This document shows, piece by piece, positions 33,996 through 41,581 of a stretch of DNA of 43,482 nt. Where the stretch lies: contig CAJUOB010000024.1 in assembly GCA_910587915.1 (NCBI GenBank), positions 1 to 43,482 on the forward strand, given 5' to 3'. Under the pieces are notes generated by a model that searched no databases, was not told where the DNA came from, and saw only the letters and a list, made by a program, of their open reading frames with translations. The translations under genes were made by a program, and so were the position numbers. The DNA comes from an uncultured Muribaculaceae bacterium. Lineage in GTDB: Bacteria; Bacteroidota; Bacteroidia; Bacteroidales; Muribaculaceae. Positions within the stretch are counted from its first letter, which is position 1; every line of letters starts with the position of its first letter.

Positions 33996-34273
33996 TTTTT
34001 ACCTCCTTTCCTATTTGTGAGTTTTATACATGCGGTCGTTGCCGCTATACTTCCGGCTACACCCAATAAGGCGATAGCCCCGGCTTTTACCCCGTCTTTA
34101 TGTATATTTGACAGGATTGATTCGTTTGATCCGATGCTCAATCCAAACATGAACAGCAGAACGAATATGGTAATAGGAGTGGTAAGGGAAAGTGTTTTCC
34201 GTAAGCCGGAGTTGCGGCGAAGCACATAGCCGACGGCTGCCGATGCAAGCAGTAATATAAGAACTTTGAACAT
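33992..34273 (-). CDS. LysO-type transporter, N-terminal subunit (DUF340)
   Basis: A 93-residue membrane protein with three hydrophobic segments: LILLLASAAVGYVL, PITIFVLLFMFGLSIG and AGAIALLGVAGSIAATTACI. The FMFGLSIGSN motif is the N-terminal signature of LysO. In E. coli one protein carries both parts; here a stop and restart (ATGA) divide it. The ATG at 34273 is immediately preceded by the closing stem of a structured leader (34274-34406), so access to this start codon may be regulated by RNA folding. Confidence 0.83.
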   Translation of the reverse strand: MFKVLILLLASAAVGYVLRRNSGLRKTLSLTTPITIFVLLFMFGLSIGSNESILSNIHKDGVKAGAIALLGVAGSIAATTACIKLTNRKGGKK

Positions 34274-34406
34274 AAGTTACATAACACGATTAGGTCTGAA
34301 CCTTTTCAGTCCAAACGGTAATAATATCATAAATTTAATAGAGAGGGGAAGCCTGTATGGATGCAAAACTTTTGATATAATCCTGACAGGCGTGTGTATG
34401 TAACTT
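34274..34406 (-). ncRNA. candidate structured cis-regulatory leader of the lysO pair
   Basis: On the minus strand a 5' arm (34406-34391) pairs with a 3' arm (34288-34274): 10 bp AAGTTACATA/TATGTAACTT, one bulged base (34396), then 5 bp ACACG/CGTGT. The 3' arm ends at 34274, directly before the start codon at 34273. Inside are two more stems: a long hairpin (34352-34362 with 34380-34390, 9 pairs around a 2x2 internal loop) and a short hairpin (34293-34300 with 34305-34312, core CTGAA/TTCAG). The whole resembles a three-way junction. It matches no riboswitch I recognise. The pairing was found by eye, not by folding software. Confidence 0.5.
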
Positions 34407-34519
34407 AAATGAATCCGCTGAACCAATGTACATGAACGACCCTACACAGGCGTTCTTCGGCCCGTGCATTCTGACGGTTTATATATTTGGTCGCTATAAA
34501 CATGATTCTTGATTTTCTA

Positions 34520-34551
34520 CAAAAGTACTAAATTTTTTCGGGATAAACAAA
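34520..34551 (-). promoter_or_regulatory. promoter of the lysO pair
   Basis: TTTG (34551-34548), 20-nt spacer and TActTTTG (34527-34520) on the minus strand, a full match. Transcription would start near 34516, giving a leader of about 240 nt. The 394-nt gap 34274-34667 therefore holds this leader and two back-to-back promoters. Confidence 0.72.
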
Positions 34552-34616
34552 TTTTTCAGGAACATTTCATGAAAATATAATCCGTAAATCAGGTAAGAAA
34601 ATCCGTAATCCATCTA

Positions 34617-34647
34617 TTTGTGTATAGGTATACGTATGTTAATTTTG
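34617..34647 (+). promoter_or_regulatory. promoter of the SDR-RibD-flavodoxin operon
   Basis: TTTG (34617-34620), 19-nt spacer and TAatTTTG (34640-34647), a full match, with the ATG 20 nt downstream at 34668. Confidence 0.75.
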
Positions 34648-34667
34648 CAACGTTATTTTATAGCATT

Positions 34668-35057
34668 ATGAAGAGTAAAGATGTAATGATACTGACCGGA
34701 GCAGGTCAGATAGGTATGGCTATAGCCCGGCGTATGGCTAAGCGCTGCAACGTGAAGCGAGTGATGGCCGAGGCTGTGAAATGGGGTGAAGGCGGTGTAC
34801 GTATCAATTCGATCTCTCCAGACATAATCGTTACTCCGCTTGCACTCGATGAATTCAACGGTCCGCGTGGCGATTTTTACAAAAATATGTTCGCCAAGTG
34901 CCCTGCAGGGCGCCCCGGCACAGCAGATGAAGTGGCTAACGTCGCTGAATTGCTTATGCGACCGCAGGGGGCGTTCATTACCGGATCTAATATTCTTATC
35001 GATGGGGGTGCTACAGCTTCATATTTCTACGGACCTCTTAACCCAAACGCAAAATGA
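34668..35057 (+). pseudogene. internally deleted short-chain dehydrogenase (SDR)
   Basis: 129 codons remain in frame. The start MKSKDVMILTGAGQIGMAIARRM is the beginning of an SDR with the TGxGxIG cofactor loop. It then jumps directly to AKRCNVKRVMAEAVKWG, which normally follows the catalytic YxxxK, and the rest (GVRINSISPDIIVTPL, GRPGTADEVANVAELL, ITGSNILIDGG) is the intact SDR C-terminus. About 120-140 residues, including the catalytic serine and tyrosine, are missing at the junction near 34731-34740. The promoter and the ATGA overlap with the next gene are intact, so the short frame still works as a leader cistron. Catalysis should be lost. Confidence 0.8.
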
Positions 35058-35737
35058 AAAGACCATACATAGTGTGCCACATGGTGGCATCAATTGACGG
35101 ACGCATCGACTGCTCGATGGTTGACAAAATCAGTGGTGATGAGTATTATGAAACTCTTGAGAAACTTGACTGCCCCACACAGCTTGAAGGACGCGTGACA
35201 ATGGAACACTATAATGCGGCGAAAGAGCCGTTTGTAGCCAACGATACTACGGCATTAGGCATGACTTCAGTTTATAAGGCAGTAGACTCAGATGAGTATA
35301 TGGTTGCTGTAGATACTCATGGTAAATTGCGGTGGCCGGCATCGGAAATTGATGGTGTGCCTCTTGTCTGCATCGTCAGCGAACAGGTGGCCCAGGAATA
35401 TGTAGAAATGCTCCGAAAAGAGGGAATATCGTATATATGTGTTGGTCGTGGCTCAATTAATCTTCCCGCCGCAATGGAAATACTGCGCTCGGAGTTCGGA
35501 GTCGAACGTATGGCTGTTCTTGGTGGTGGCCATATTAACGGTGGTTTTCTTGCGGCCGGGCTTATTGATGAAGTAAGCCTTCTGCTTGCTCCCGGTATTG
35601 ACGGACGCAAGGGGCAGACAGCTCTTTTCGATGGTATAGCAGATATGGACCGTATGCCAGTGAAGCTTTCGCTTGAAAGTGTTGAGCACGTAGGAAACGG
35701 CACACTATGGATAAGATATAAAACAGATTACAAATGA
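35054..35737 (+). CDS. RibD C-terminal/DHFR-like reductase
   Basis: A 227-residue NADPH-dependent reductase of the RibD C-terminal domain group (YwjB/YyaP type), which resemble dihydrofolate reductase in fold. It shows the start PYIVCHMVASIDGRID, the ICVGRGSINLPAAMEIL cofactor region and GGGHINGGFLAAGLIDE, then LLLAPGIDGRKG. There is no deaminase domain, so it is not a complete RibD, and the substrate is unknown. It overlaps the deleted SDR and the flavodoxin by 4 nt on each side. A second, more distant copy lies at 40867-41580 in the opposing redox operon. Confidence 0.9.
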   Translation: MKRPYIVCHMVASIDGRIDCSMVDKISGDEYYETLEKLDCPTQLEGRVTMEHYNAAKEPFVANDTTALGMTSVYKAVDSDEYMVAVDTHGKLRWPASEIDGVPLVCIVSEQVAQEYVEMLRKEGISYICVGRGSINLPAAMEILRSEFGVERMAVLGGGHINGGFLAAGLIDEVSLLLAPGIDGRKGQTALFDGIADMDRMPVKLSLESVEHVGNGTLWIRYKTDYK

Positions 35738-36417
35738 GAAAGATAATCAGCATAGTTGTCATGCTTGTTGTTTCCGCGATTTCTGTTATATCGTGTGCAG
35801 CCAATGACTCCAATGCGGCAGCTGACTCAAAAACGAGAAAAGAAAAAAGTATGGAAACAATATTGTCTGGCAAGAAAATACTTGTGGCGTTTTTCTCCCA
35901 TACCGGCGAAAACTATGGGGTGGGCAACATATCAGAGGGCAACACACATATCATTGCAAAGATGATTCTATCAGAGATAGCGGCAAACCGATTTGCGGAA
36001 GCAACCGGAGACTTGTTCTTTGAGATTGTACCGGAAAATGACTATCCACATGATTCTTACGATGAGGTGGTGGAGATTGCAAAAAAGGAGAAAGCAAAAA
36101 AAGCGCGTCCGGCAATAAAAGGGGATGTCAAGGTCGAGGACTATGACGTTATTTTTATCGGCTATCCCAACTGGTGGAGTGACATGCCGATGCCTGTATA
36201 CACATTTTTGGAGAAGCACGACTGGAATGGCAAAATTGTCGTGCCATTCTGTACACACGAGGGTAGTGGGCTTGCAGGCACAGAAAGATATGTAGCCAAT
36301 GCCTGCAAAGGTGCAACGGTCGTCAAAGGACTCGCCGTACGTGGCGAAACGGCTCAGAATAACCGTGAACAAGCCCTTGCTACAGTGGCCGCATGGATTG
36401 AAGAGCTGAATTGGTAA
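35734..36417 (+). CDS. flavodoxin-domain lipoprotein
   Basis: A 227-residue protein with a lipoprotein signal (MRKIISIVVMLVVSAISVISC, lipobox C21) followed by a short polar linker and a flavodoxin domain from about residue 47. The FMN phosphate loop is FSHTGENYGVGNISEGNTH and the ring-binding region GYPNWWSDMPMPVYTFLE. The protein should be membrane-anchored outside the cytoplasm. An in-frame Met40 just before the domain (METILSGKK) could start a cytosolic form. It overlaps the RibD-C gene by 4 nt. It is not a close copy of the flavodoxin at 37056. Confidence 0.88.
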   Translation: MRKIISIVVMLVVSAISVISCAANDSNAAADSKTRKEKSMETILSGKKILVAFFSHTGENYGVGNISEGNTHIIAKMILSEIAANRFAEATGDLFFEIVPENDYPHDSYDEVVEIAKKEKAKKARPAIKGDVKVEDYDVIFIGYPNWWSDMPMPVYTFLEKHDWNGKIVVPFCTHEGSGLAGTERYVANACKGATVVKGLAVRGETAQNNREQALATVAAWIEELNW

Positions 36418-36446
36418 AGGCAGAATTGTGCATCATGATATATTTC

Positions 36447-36477
36447 TTTGAAGTTTCGCAAATTATCCGTAAGTTTG
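36447..36477 (+). promoter_or_regulatory. promoter directly abutting a lipoprotein start codon
   Basis: TTTG (36447-36450), 19-nt spacer, TAagTTTG (36470-36477): a full match. The start codon at 36482 is only 4 nt beyond the box, so the transcript should be leaderless or nearly so. Confidence 0.65.
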
Positions 36478-36481
36478 CGGT

Positions 36482-36940
36482 ATGAGATATTTACTTCACA
36501 TTATTATTGCGTCGGTACTCCTTGCTGTCTATTCTTGTAGTAAACCGATGAAGGCTGATGCAAAACCACAGAGAGAGAGTCCTTTCGACTTTTCTCAGTT
36601 TTATAGTATGTCTTCACGTGACGAAGGAGGAATTTATGACGCACACAGAAAAGTACCGTTGGGCAAAAGAGTTACACTGCACGATCTGGATAGCCTTTTT
36701 GGCAAGCCTTTTTTTAATGATACCGCTGTTCTGACTGTAAATAACCGTGGCTTATATGAACAGGAGACTCCGGTTGGTCGTTTCTTGCCTACAGAAATTG
36801 GCGATACGCTTGTAATGATGCGTAGGGTATATGGACGAAGTGGAGATTGGATTATTTGGATTAATTTAGAAATTCAAGATACAGACTCTTTGAAGGTCTT
36901 GAATTTTATAGCATACGACAATAGTTATATCCAGATATAA
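36482..36940 (+). CDS. small lipoprotein of unknown function
   Basis: Not recognised. 152 residues, with a clear lipoprotein signal (MRYLLHIIIASVLLAVYSC, lipobox cysteine 19) and a soluble part with HDLDSLFGKPFFNDTAVLTV, RFLPTEIGDTLVMMRRVYG and a C-terminal beta-rich region (DWIIWINLEIQDTDSLKVLNFIAYDN). It resembles the many small Bacteroidetes lipoproteins placed near other exported proteins. The start fixes the signal peptide, but the promoter box ends only 4 nt upstream. A terminator follows its stop. Confidence 0.75.
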   Translation: MRYLLHIIIASVLLAVYSCSKPMKADAKPQRESPFDFSQFYSMSSRDEGGIYDAHRKVPLGKRVTLHDLDSLFGKPFFNDTAVLTVNNRGLYEQETPVGRFLPTEIGDTLVMMRRVYGRSGDWIIWINLEIQDTDSLKVLNFIAYDNSYIQI

Positions 36941-36970
36941 CTACGTCTTTGGCTTTGGAACATAATAAAG

Positions 36971-37002
36971 TCAGGCACCGGGTATCACTACTTGGTGCCT
37001 GA
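36971..37002. terminator. stem-loop between convergent lipoprotein and flavodoxin genes
   Basis: TCAGGCACC (36971-36979) pairs perfectly with GGTGCCTGA (36994-37002), with a 14-nt loop. It sits between the convergent genes, 30 nt after the lipoprotein stop. Confidence 0.65.
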
Positions 37003-37055
37003 TTTGGTTCATGAGGGATTTTAGTGCCGGACTTCGTGGGATTCGGCGTGGCTAC

Positions 37056-37619
37056 TTATTTTCCAATCCAATCTTTTATAGCGTCGGTAGTTGCAGGAAG
37101 TCGGAGCCCTGTGTGCCATTTGAGGGTAGGGTAGCCTTTCTGCAGGGTTGCGTCGGCTTCCGACATCGGACTTTCGTAAGATGTGCAGAAGGGATTGAGT
37201 TTTTTTCCTTTTAAATCGGTGATGTCAAGGAATGTACGGATTACAGCCGGCTCTTCGTGCCACCATATGGGAAAGCCGATAAAAACGGTGTCGTATTGGC
37301 TAAAATCTATATCCAATGGTTTGATTGCCGGGCGCAGTGTCTGGTTCAGATGCTCCTGGGTGCAGCGGGATTGTTCGTTTACCCAATCGACATCGGCTGC
37401 TGTGTAGGGTTCGGCAGGAAGAATCCGGACCATAGGCGCACCTGTGACATCAGCCAATTTCTTGGCTGCCAGCTCTGTGTTGCCTGAATGGGTGAAATAC
37501 ACTATTATGGATTTCATATCTTTTTCTGTTTTTGCGGTAGGTTCGGTCGCTGAAAGGTTGAAACAAAACAACAGAGCGGCTATCGCCATGACCGAGTTTA
37601 TAATTGTTCTTAAAATCAT
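37056..37619 (-). CDS. exported flavodoxin family protein
   Basis: A 187-residue protein with a Sec-type signal (MILRTIINSVMAIAALLFCFNLSA) followed by a flavodoxin domain from MKSIIVYFTHSGNTE. The FMN phosphate loop is THSGNTE and the ring region is GFPIWWHEEPAVIRTFLD. As in the plus-strand flavodoxin, an in-frame Met (residue 35) lies exactly at the start of the domain, so a cytosolic product from an internal start is possible. It is the last gene of the minus-strand redox run, starting 12 nt after the AKR stop. Confidence 0.88.
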   Translation of the reverse strand: MILRTIINSVMAIAALLFCFNLSATEPTAKTEKDMKSIIVYFTHSGNTELAAKKLADVTGAPMVRILPAEPYTAADVDWVNEQSRCTQEHLNQTLRPAIKPLDIDFSQYDTVFIGFPIWWHEEPAVIRTFLDITDLKGKKLNPFCTSYESPMSEADATLQKGYPTLKWHTGLRLPATTDAIKDWIGK

Positions 37620-37631
37620 GATTGCCTAAGA

Positions 37632-38471
37632 TTATTTCCAGCCCATGAACATCTTTACAACTTCGGGTGCATGGTGGTCGAAGAACAGGCTCTGTTTTGT
37701 ATCAAGACCCGCGATAGCAGCCATGTCGTCCTGCGACAGCTCAAAGTCGAATATATCGAGGTTCTGCTGCATACGCTCCACATGAACTGACTTCGGGATG
37801 ATAATCACATCGCGCTGAATGAGCCAACGGAGAGCCACCTGTGCGACAGATTTGCCATATTTCTTACCGATTGCCTCAAGCACCGGGTTGGTAAAGAAGT
37901 TGTTGCGACCCTCGGCAAGAGGAGCCCACGCCATCATGTGTGTGCCAAACTCTTTCATGTAGCCCTGAGCCTCAATCTGCTGGTCGAACACATGGGTTTC
38001 AACCTGATTGACCGCGGGAACAATCTCCACATTGCTTGCAAGGTCGATGAAATGGTCGGGGTAGAAATTGCTTACACCGATTGCGCGTACTTTGCCCTCC
38101 TTGTAGGCAGCTTCCAATGCGCGGTATGCGCCGTAACGGTCGCAGAATGGCTGGTGGAGGAGCATAAGGTCGATGTAGTCTGTGCCGAGTTTGCGCAGGC
38201 TCTCATCAATGGAGGCTTTTGCCTTGTCGAATCCGTAGTTGGAGATCCATACCTTTGACACAAGGAACAGTTCATCACGGGCAATGCCGCTTTTCTTCAC
38301 AGCTGCTCCAACGCCTTCCTCGTTGTGATAGGCTTGTGCGGTGTCAATCATACGGTAGCCCACACTCAGGGCATCGGAAACACAACGCTCACACTCGGCC
38401 GGAGATACCTGATATACTCCGTAGCCAATCTGGGGCATTACAACCCCGTTATTTAATGTTACTGTATTCAT
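37632..38471 (-). CDS. aldo/keto reductase, 2,5-diketo-gluconate reductase type
   Basis: A 279-residue NADPH-dependent reductase of the AKR fold. The catalytic set is complete: D43 and Y48 in DTAQAYH, K73 in LVSKVW and H106 in LLHQPF, followed by GVSNF and the C-terminal phosphate-binding IIPKSVHVERM. Substrates are small aldehydes or ketones. There is no signal peptide, so it is cytosolic. It lies 90 nt downstream of the Fe-ADH gene, the largest gap in this run, and 12 nt before the flavodoxin gene. It is one of three AKRs in the cluster, from at least two subfamilies. Confidence 0.93.
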   Translation of the reverse strand: MNTVTLNNGVVMPQIGYGVYQVSPAECERCVSDALSVGYRMIDTAQAYHNEEGVGAAVKKSGIARDELFLVSKVWISNYGFDKAKASIDESLRKLGTDYIDLMLLHQPFCDRYGAYRALEAAYKEGKVRAIGVSNFYPDHFIDLASNVEIVPAVNQVETHVFDQQIEAQGYMKEFGTHMMAWAPLAEGRNNFFTNPVLEAIGKKYGKSVAQVALRWLIQRDVIIIPKSVHVERMQQNLDIFDFELSQDDMAAIAGLDTKQSLFFDHHAPEVVKMFMGWK

Positions 38472-38505
38472 TATAGTAGTTTTACTTGTTCTGCAAATTA
38501 AACAA

Positions 38506-38569
38506 AACTCTGAAATCTTTGCTTAATATAAACTTCGGTAAGTTATACCTATTTTACCTTATCAGAGTT
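38506..38569. repeat. inverted repeat in the gap between AKR and Fe-ADH genes
   Basis: AACTCTGA (38506-38513) and TCAGAGTT (38562-38569) form an exact 8-bp inverted repeat spanning most of the 90-nt gap; the right arm covers the Fe-ADH stop codon. No consensus promoter box was found in this gap, so it may be a processing or attenuation site, or chance. Confidence 0.3.
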
Positions 38570-39716
38570 GCCCTTTCAAAATTTCAAAGATTTCATCACG
38601 GGTAAACTTCTTGCAGCAACCAGGGGTAAGCACACAGGTATCGGCAGAATCGCGTAACACCTTTTCATCAGTGATACCCATCTGGCTCCAACGTGTAGGC
38701 ATACCAATTTCCTGAATAAAATCTTCAATAAGATCGATACCTGTGGTTGCCGCACGCAAATCGTCATTGTCGTGCACGCCCCATACCTCACGGGCCATCC
38801 GCGCCAGCTTTGTTGCGCCTTTCGGCAGATAGTGACGGTAAAGCGCAGGGTGTATTACTGCAAGACCTTGACCGTGGTTGCAATCAGTATAAGCACCTAC
38901 CGCGTGTTCAATCATGTGGCATTGGAAGTCGGTCATTTTGCCGAGTTTCAACATTCCGTTTTCCGCCATTGCAGAGTCCCACATCAACTCGCCACGGGCA
39001 AAGTCATTATCAGGATTTGCTATAATAGCACGGATATTTTTAATCACGTTGCGCATTATAGCCTCGTTAATCTCATCTGACACATTGGTAGTAAACAGCT
39101 GTCCCATATAAGTTTCCATACAGTGGCTCAGAGTGTCGAAAGCACCGCTTATTACCTGTTTCATCGGGAGAGTGAGCGTAAGGTCGCTGTCAAGAACTGC
39201 GAAACGGTGGAACGCTCCGAAAAGAGCCTGCTTGAGTTTCTTTTCCTCGTGGGTTATCACAGCTCCGTTGTTTTGTTCCGCACCGGTGCCTGATGCCGTA
39301 ACGACAGCACCGCAGGGAACAAACTCGTCAGGCAGGCGGTGTTCATTATAGAACATATCCCAGACATCCTCGTCAGTCTTTGCCTGTGCGGAGATGATTT
39401 TGCAGCAGTCGATTACCGAGCCACCACCAACGGCGAGAATGAAGTCCACACCTTCTTTGCGGACAACTGCCGCTCCTTCCTGAACTTTGGCATAAGTCGG
39501 GTTAGGCATGATGCCGCCGAAATCCACGACTGTCTTGCCGGCATTTTCAAGCCAGCCACGGATTTTGTCATACAGACCGGTGCGTTTCAGCGATCCGCCA
39601 CCATAGGCAAGCATGACAACATTGCCCATATCAGGCATTTCTTTTTTCAGTGCTTCTGCAGCACATCCTTTCCCGAAATACTGCTTTACGGGATATTGAT
39701 AGTTAAAACTGTTCAT
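38562..39716 (-). CDS. iron-containing alcohol dehydrogenase (YqhD/BDH type)
   Basis: A 384-residue group III alcohol dehydrogenase. Cofactor motif GGGSVID at 97-103, and metal ligands in the segments SGAFDTLSHCMETY and MIEHAVGAYTDCNHGQGLAVIHP. It resembles the NADPH-dependent YqhD/butanol dehydrogenase branch, which reduces reactive short-chain aldehydes. There is no signal peptide. It starts 10 nt after the zinc-ADH stop, so it is co-transcribed with it. Confidence 0.93.
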   Translation of the reverse strand: MNSFNYQYPVKQYFGKGCAAEALKKEMPDMGNVVMLAYGGGSLKRTGLYDKIRGWLENAGKTVVDFGGIMPNPTYAKVQEGAAVVRKEGVDFILAVGGGSVIDCCKIISAQAKTDEDVWDMFYNEHRLPDEFVPCGAVVTASGTGAEQNNGAVITHEEKKLKQALFGAFHRFAVLDSDLTLTLPMKQVISGAFDTLSHCMETYMGQLFTTNVSDEINEAIMRNVIKNIRAIIANPDNDFARGELMWDSAMAENGMLKLGKMTDFQCHMIEHAVGAYTDCNHGQGLAVIHPALYRHYLPKGATKLARMAREVWGVHDNDDLRAATTGIDLIEDFIQEIGMPTRWSQMGITDEKVLRDSADTCVLTPGCCKKFTRDEIFEILKGQL

Positions 39717-39726
39717 TGTTCTATCT

Positions 39727-40860
39727 TTATTTTAGAGTTGACATATCAATTACATAGCGGAATTTAACCTTGCCATCGCGCACTTTGTCGTATGCCTCAG
39801 TTATCTTTTCCGCATCAGCCGGAATAATCTCAACTTCGGGATAGATGTTGTTTTCTACCGAGTAGTTGATCGCCTTCTGCGTTTCAGGAATACCACCTAT
39901 ACGGGAGCCGAAAAGTCTGCGATCAGCCATTCCGATGAAAGAACGCATTGAGATTGTCGGCATATCCTCGTTTGACGGAATACCGACTATACACATCAGG
40001 CCGTTCCACTTCAGCATCTTCATGTACTGAATGGGGTCATAATTGGTCGGAATGGTGCTTATAATAAAATCGAAGGTGTTGTCAAGACCTTTCATTTCAT
40101 CTGGATTAGTGACATTCACATACCGTTCCGCTCCAAGATTTGCGGCATCTCCACGCTTATCCTCAGTTAAATCAAATACTGTAACATCAGCACCGAGGTG
40201 TTTTAGATAACGTACTGCCATATAACCAAGACCTCCAAAACCTGCAACTCCTACTTTATCGCCGGCTTTAACTCCGGCAAATTTAATCGGCGAATAGGTT
40301 GTGATTCCGGCACACAGCAACGGGGCGACTTTTGACAAATCAGCATTTTGCGGAATGAGTATCGCGTAATCCTCCGATATTACATAATTATTGGAATATC
40401 CACCCTGTGTACATTCATTATTATGATAAGGGTCATGGTCGTGGTAAGTTGAAACTGTGTGGCTGCAATAATGCTCCTGCCCATTCTTGCAGAAATCACA
40501 TTCATGGCATGAGTTGATTATACAGCCCACACCGGCATAATCTCCGACTTTGAATTTTGTGACATTCTTGCCCACTTTGACAACCTTTCCTGCAATCTCG
40601 TGTCCCGGAACCATTGGATATTCTTCCTTGCGCCAGTCGCTGTGAACATTATGCAGGTCGCTGTGACAAATACCTGAATAAAGTATTTCAATCTGTATCT
40701 CATCATCACCGACAGCATGACGGTTGAACTCGTAAGGCTTGAATACGCCCGTTTCATCGAAAGCAGCAAAGCCTTTTGTCGGGATTGAATCCTGTGCTTG
40801 CAACCCTGTGGCAGAAAACAATACCATTGCGATACCTGCCAATATTGTAAATCCTTTCAT
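39727..40860 (-). CDS. zinc-dependent alcohol dehydrogenase with export signal
   Basis: A 377-residue medium-chain ADH of the cinnamyl/YahK type. Catalytic zinc residues are C65 and H87-E88, the structural zinc has C118, C121, C124 and C132, and the NADP Rossmann motif is GFGGLGYMAVRYLKHLGAD. Unusually, residues 1-22 form a Sec-type signal (MKGFTILAGIAMVLFSATGLQA) ahead of the ADH domain. The domain itself begins at about residue 28. Export of an NADPH enzyme has no obvious function. It starts 6 nt after the RibD-C gene. Confidence 0.92.
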   Translation of the reverse strand: MKGFTILAGIAMVLFSATGLQAQDSIPTKGFAAFDETGVFKPYEFNRHAVGDDEIQIEILYSGICHSDLHNVHSDWRKEEYPMVPGHEIAGKVVKVGKNVTKFKVGDYAGVGCIINSCHECDFCKNGQEHYCSHTVSTYHDHDPYHNNECTQGGYSNNYVISEDYAILIPQNADLSKVAPLLCAGITTYSPIKFAGVKAGDKVGVAGFGGLGYMAVRYLKHLGADVTVFDLTEDKRGDAANLGAERYVNVTNPDEMKGLDNTFDFIISTIPTNYDPIQYMKMLKWNGLMCIVGIPSNEDMPTISMRSFIGMADRRLFGSRIGGIPETQKAINYSVENNIYPEVEIIPADAEKITEAYDKVRDGKVKFRYVIDMSTLK

Positions 40861-40866
40861 GATTGA

Positions 40867-41580
40867 TTACTCTGATATATTATGGAATCTGTAACGTAAC
40901 CAGACAATGCCATGAGGCATTTGCTCCACTGAGAGAAGCTCCAGAGCCTGACCCTCCGCCGGACGTTCTTCCGAGTGTCCGAGGTATTCAAAGATTGACG
41001 GTGCGGTGGTCAGCCCGTCTATTCCGGGATAGATCACAAGGCTCAATTCATTGATAAGGCCTTGTGCAAGCATAGCTCCGTCAATTATGCCTCCACCTTG
41101 CAGTGATATGGTCTTGACATTGAAATAGTGCTTTACAAGTGTGAAAACCTTGCGAAGGTTGTGCACGTCATCCACCACAAGGTAAGAAACACCCTTTTCT
41201 TCAAGGGCCGTAAGATAGTCGGTGGTAGCATTTTTACCTAAAATAGTAAGAATATTGTCGCCACGCAGACGGTCGGAGGTGAAGAATATATCAGCATCCG
41301 GGTCAATGGTGATAAACAACCTTGATGAAGTACGGTTGCCCACAAATACCTTTCCGCTTTCGCCCACCGATTCGCCTTTAGGCATAAATTTGTACGGAAA
41401 AGCCTCGCGGGCGGTAGCTTTGCCGAACATCCATGAGTCACAACCAAGGCTTTTGCCGATAGCGGCATATTCTTTGAAAAGTTCTGACGGGTTTGTACCG
41501 TCGAAGGGGGCTGTCCAACGTCCGGGCAGAAGTCTCCCGTCAACAGAACTCATTATATGGCAGATGATTTGGGGTAGCAT
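40867..41580 (-). CDS. RibD C-terminal/DHFR-like reductase, second copy
   Basis: A 237-residue NADPH-dependent reductase of the RibD C-terminal domain group, with IICHIMSSVDGRLLPG, VSYLVVDDVHNLRKVF and LQGGGIIDGAMLAQGLINELSL, then VIYPGIDG. It is a more distant paralogue of the gene at 35054. The frame reaches a TTG at 41592, but ATG 41580 gives the usual start (MLPQIICHI) and leaves a one-base gap to the preceding AKR stop (41582-41584). Part of the minus-strand redox operon. Confidence 0.9.
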   Translation of the reverse strand: MLPQIICHIMSSVDGRLLPGRWTAPFDGTNPSELFKEYAAIGKSLGCDSWMFGKATAREAFPYKFMPKGESVGESGKVFVGNRTSSRLFITIDPDADIFFTSDRLRGDNILTILGKNATTDYLTALEEKGVSYLVVDDVHNLRKVFTLVKHYFNVKTISLQGGGIIDGAMLAQGLINELSLVIYPGIDGLTTAPSIFEYLGHSEERPAEGQALELLSVEQMPHGIVWLRYRFHNISE

Positions 41581-41581
41581 A

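Noticed and set aside
34620..34667. N-terminal extension of the deleted SDR
   Set aside because: This stretch is the promoter -7 box (34640-34647); the Rossmann start fits ATG 34668.
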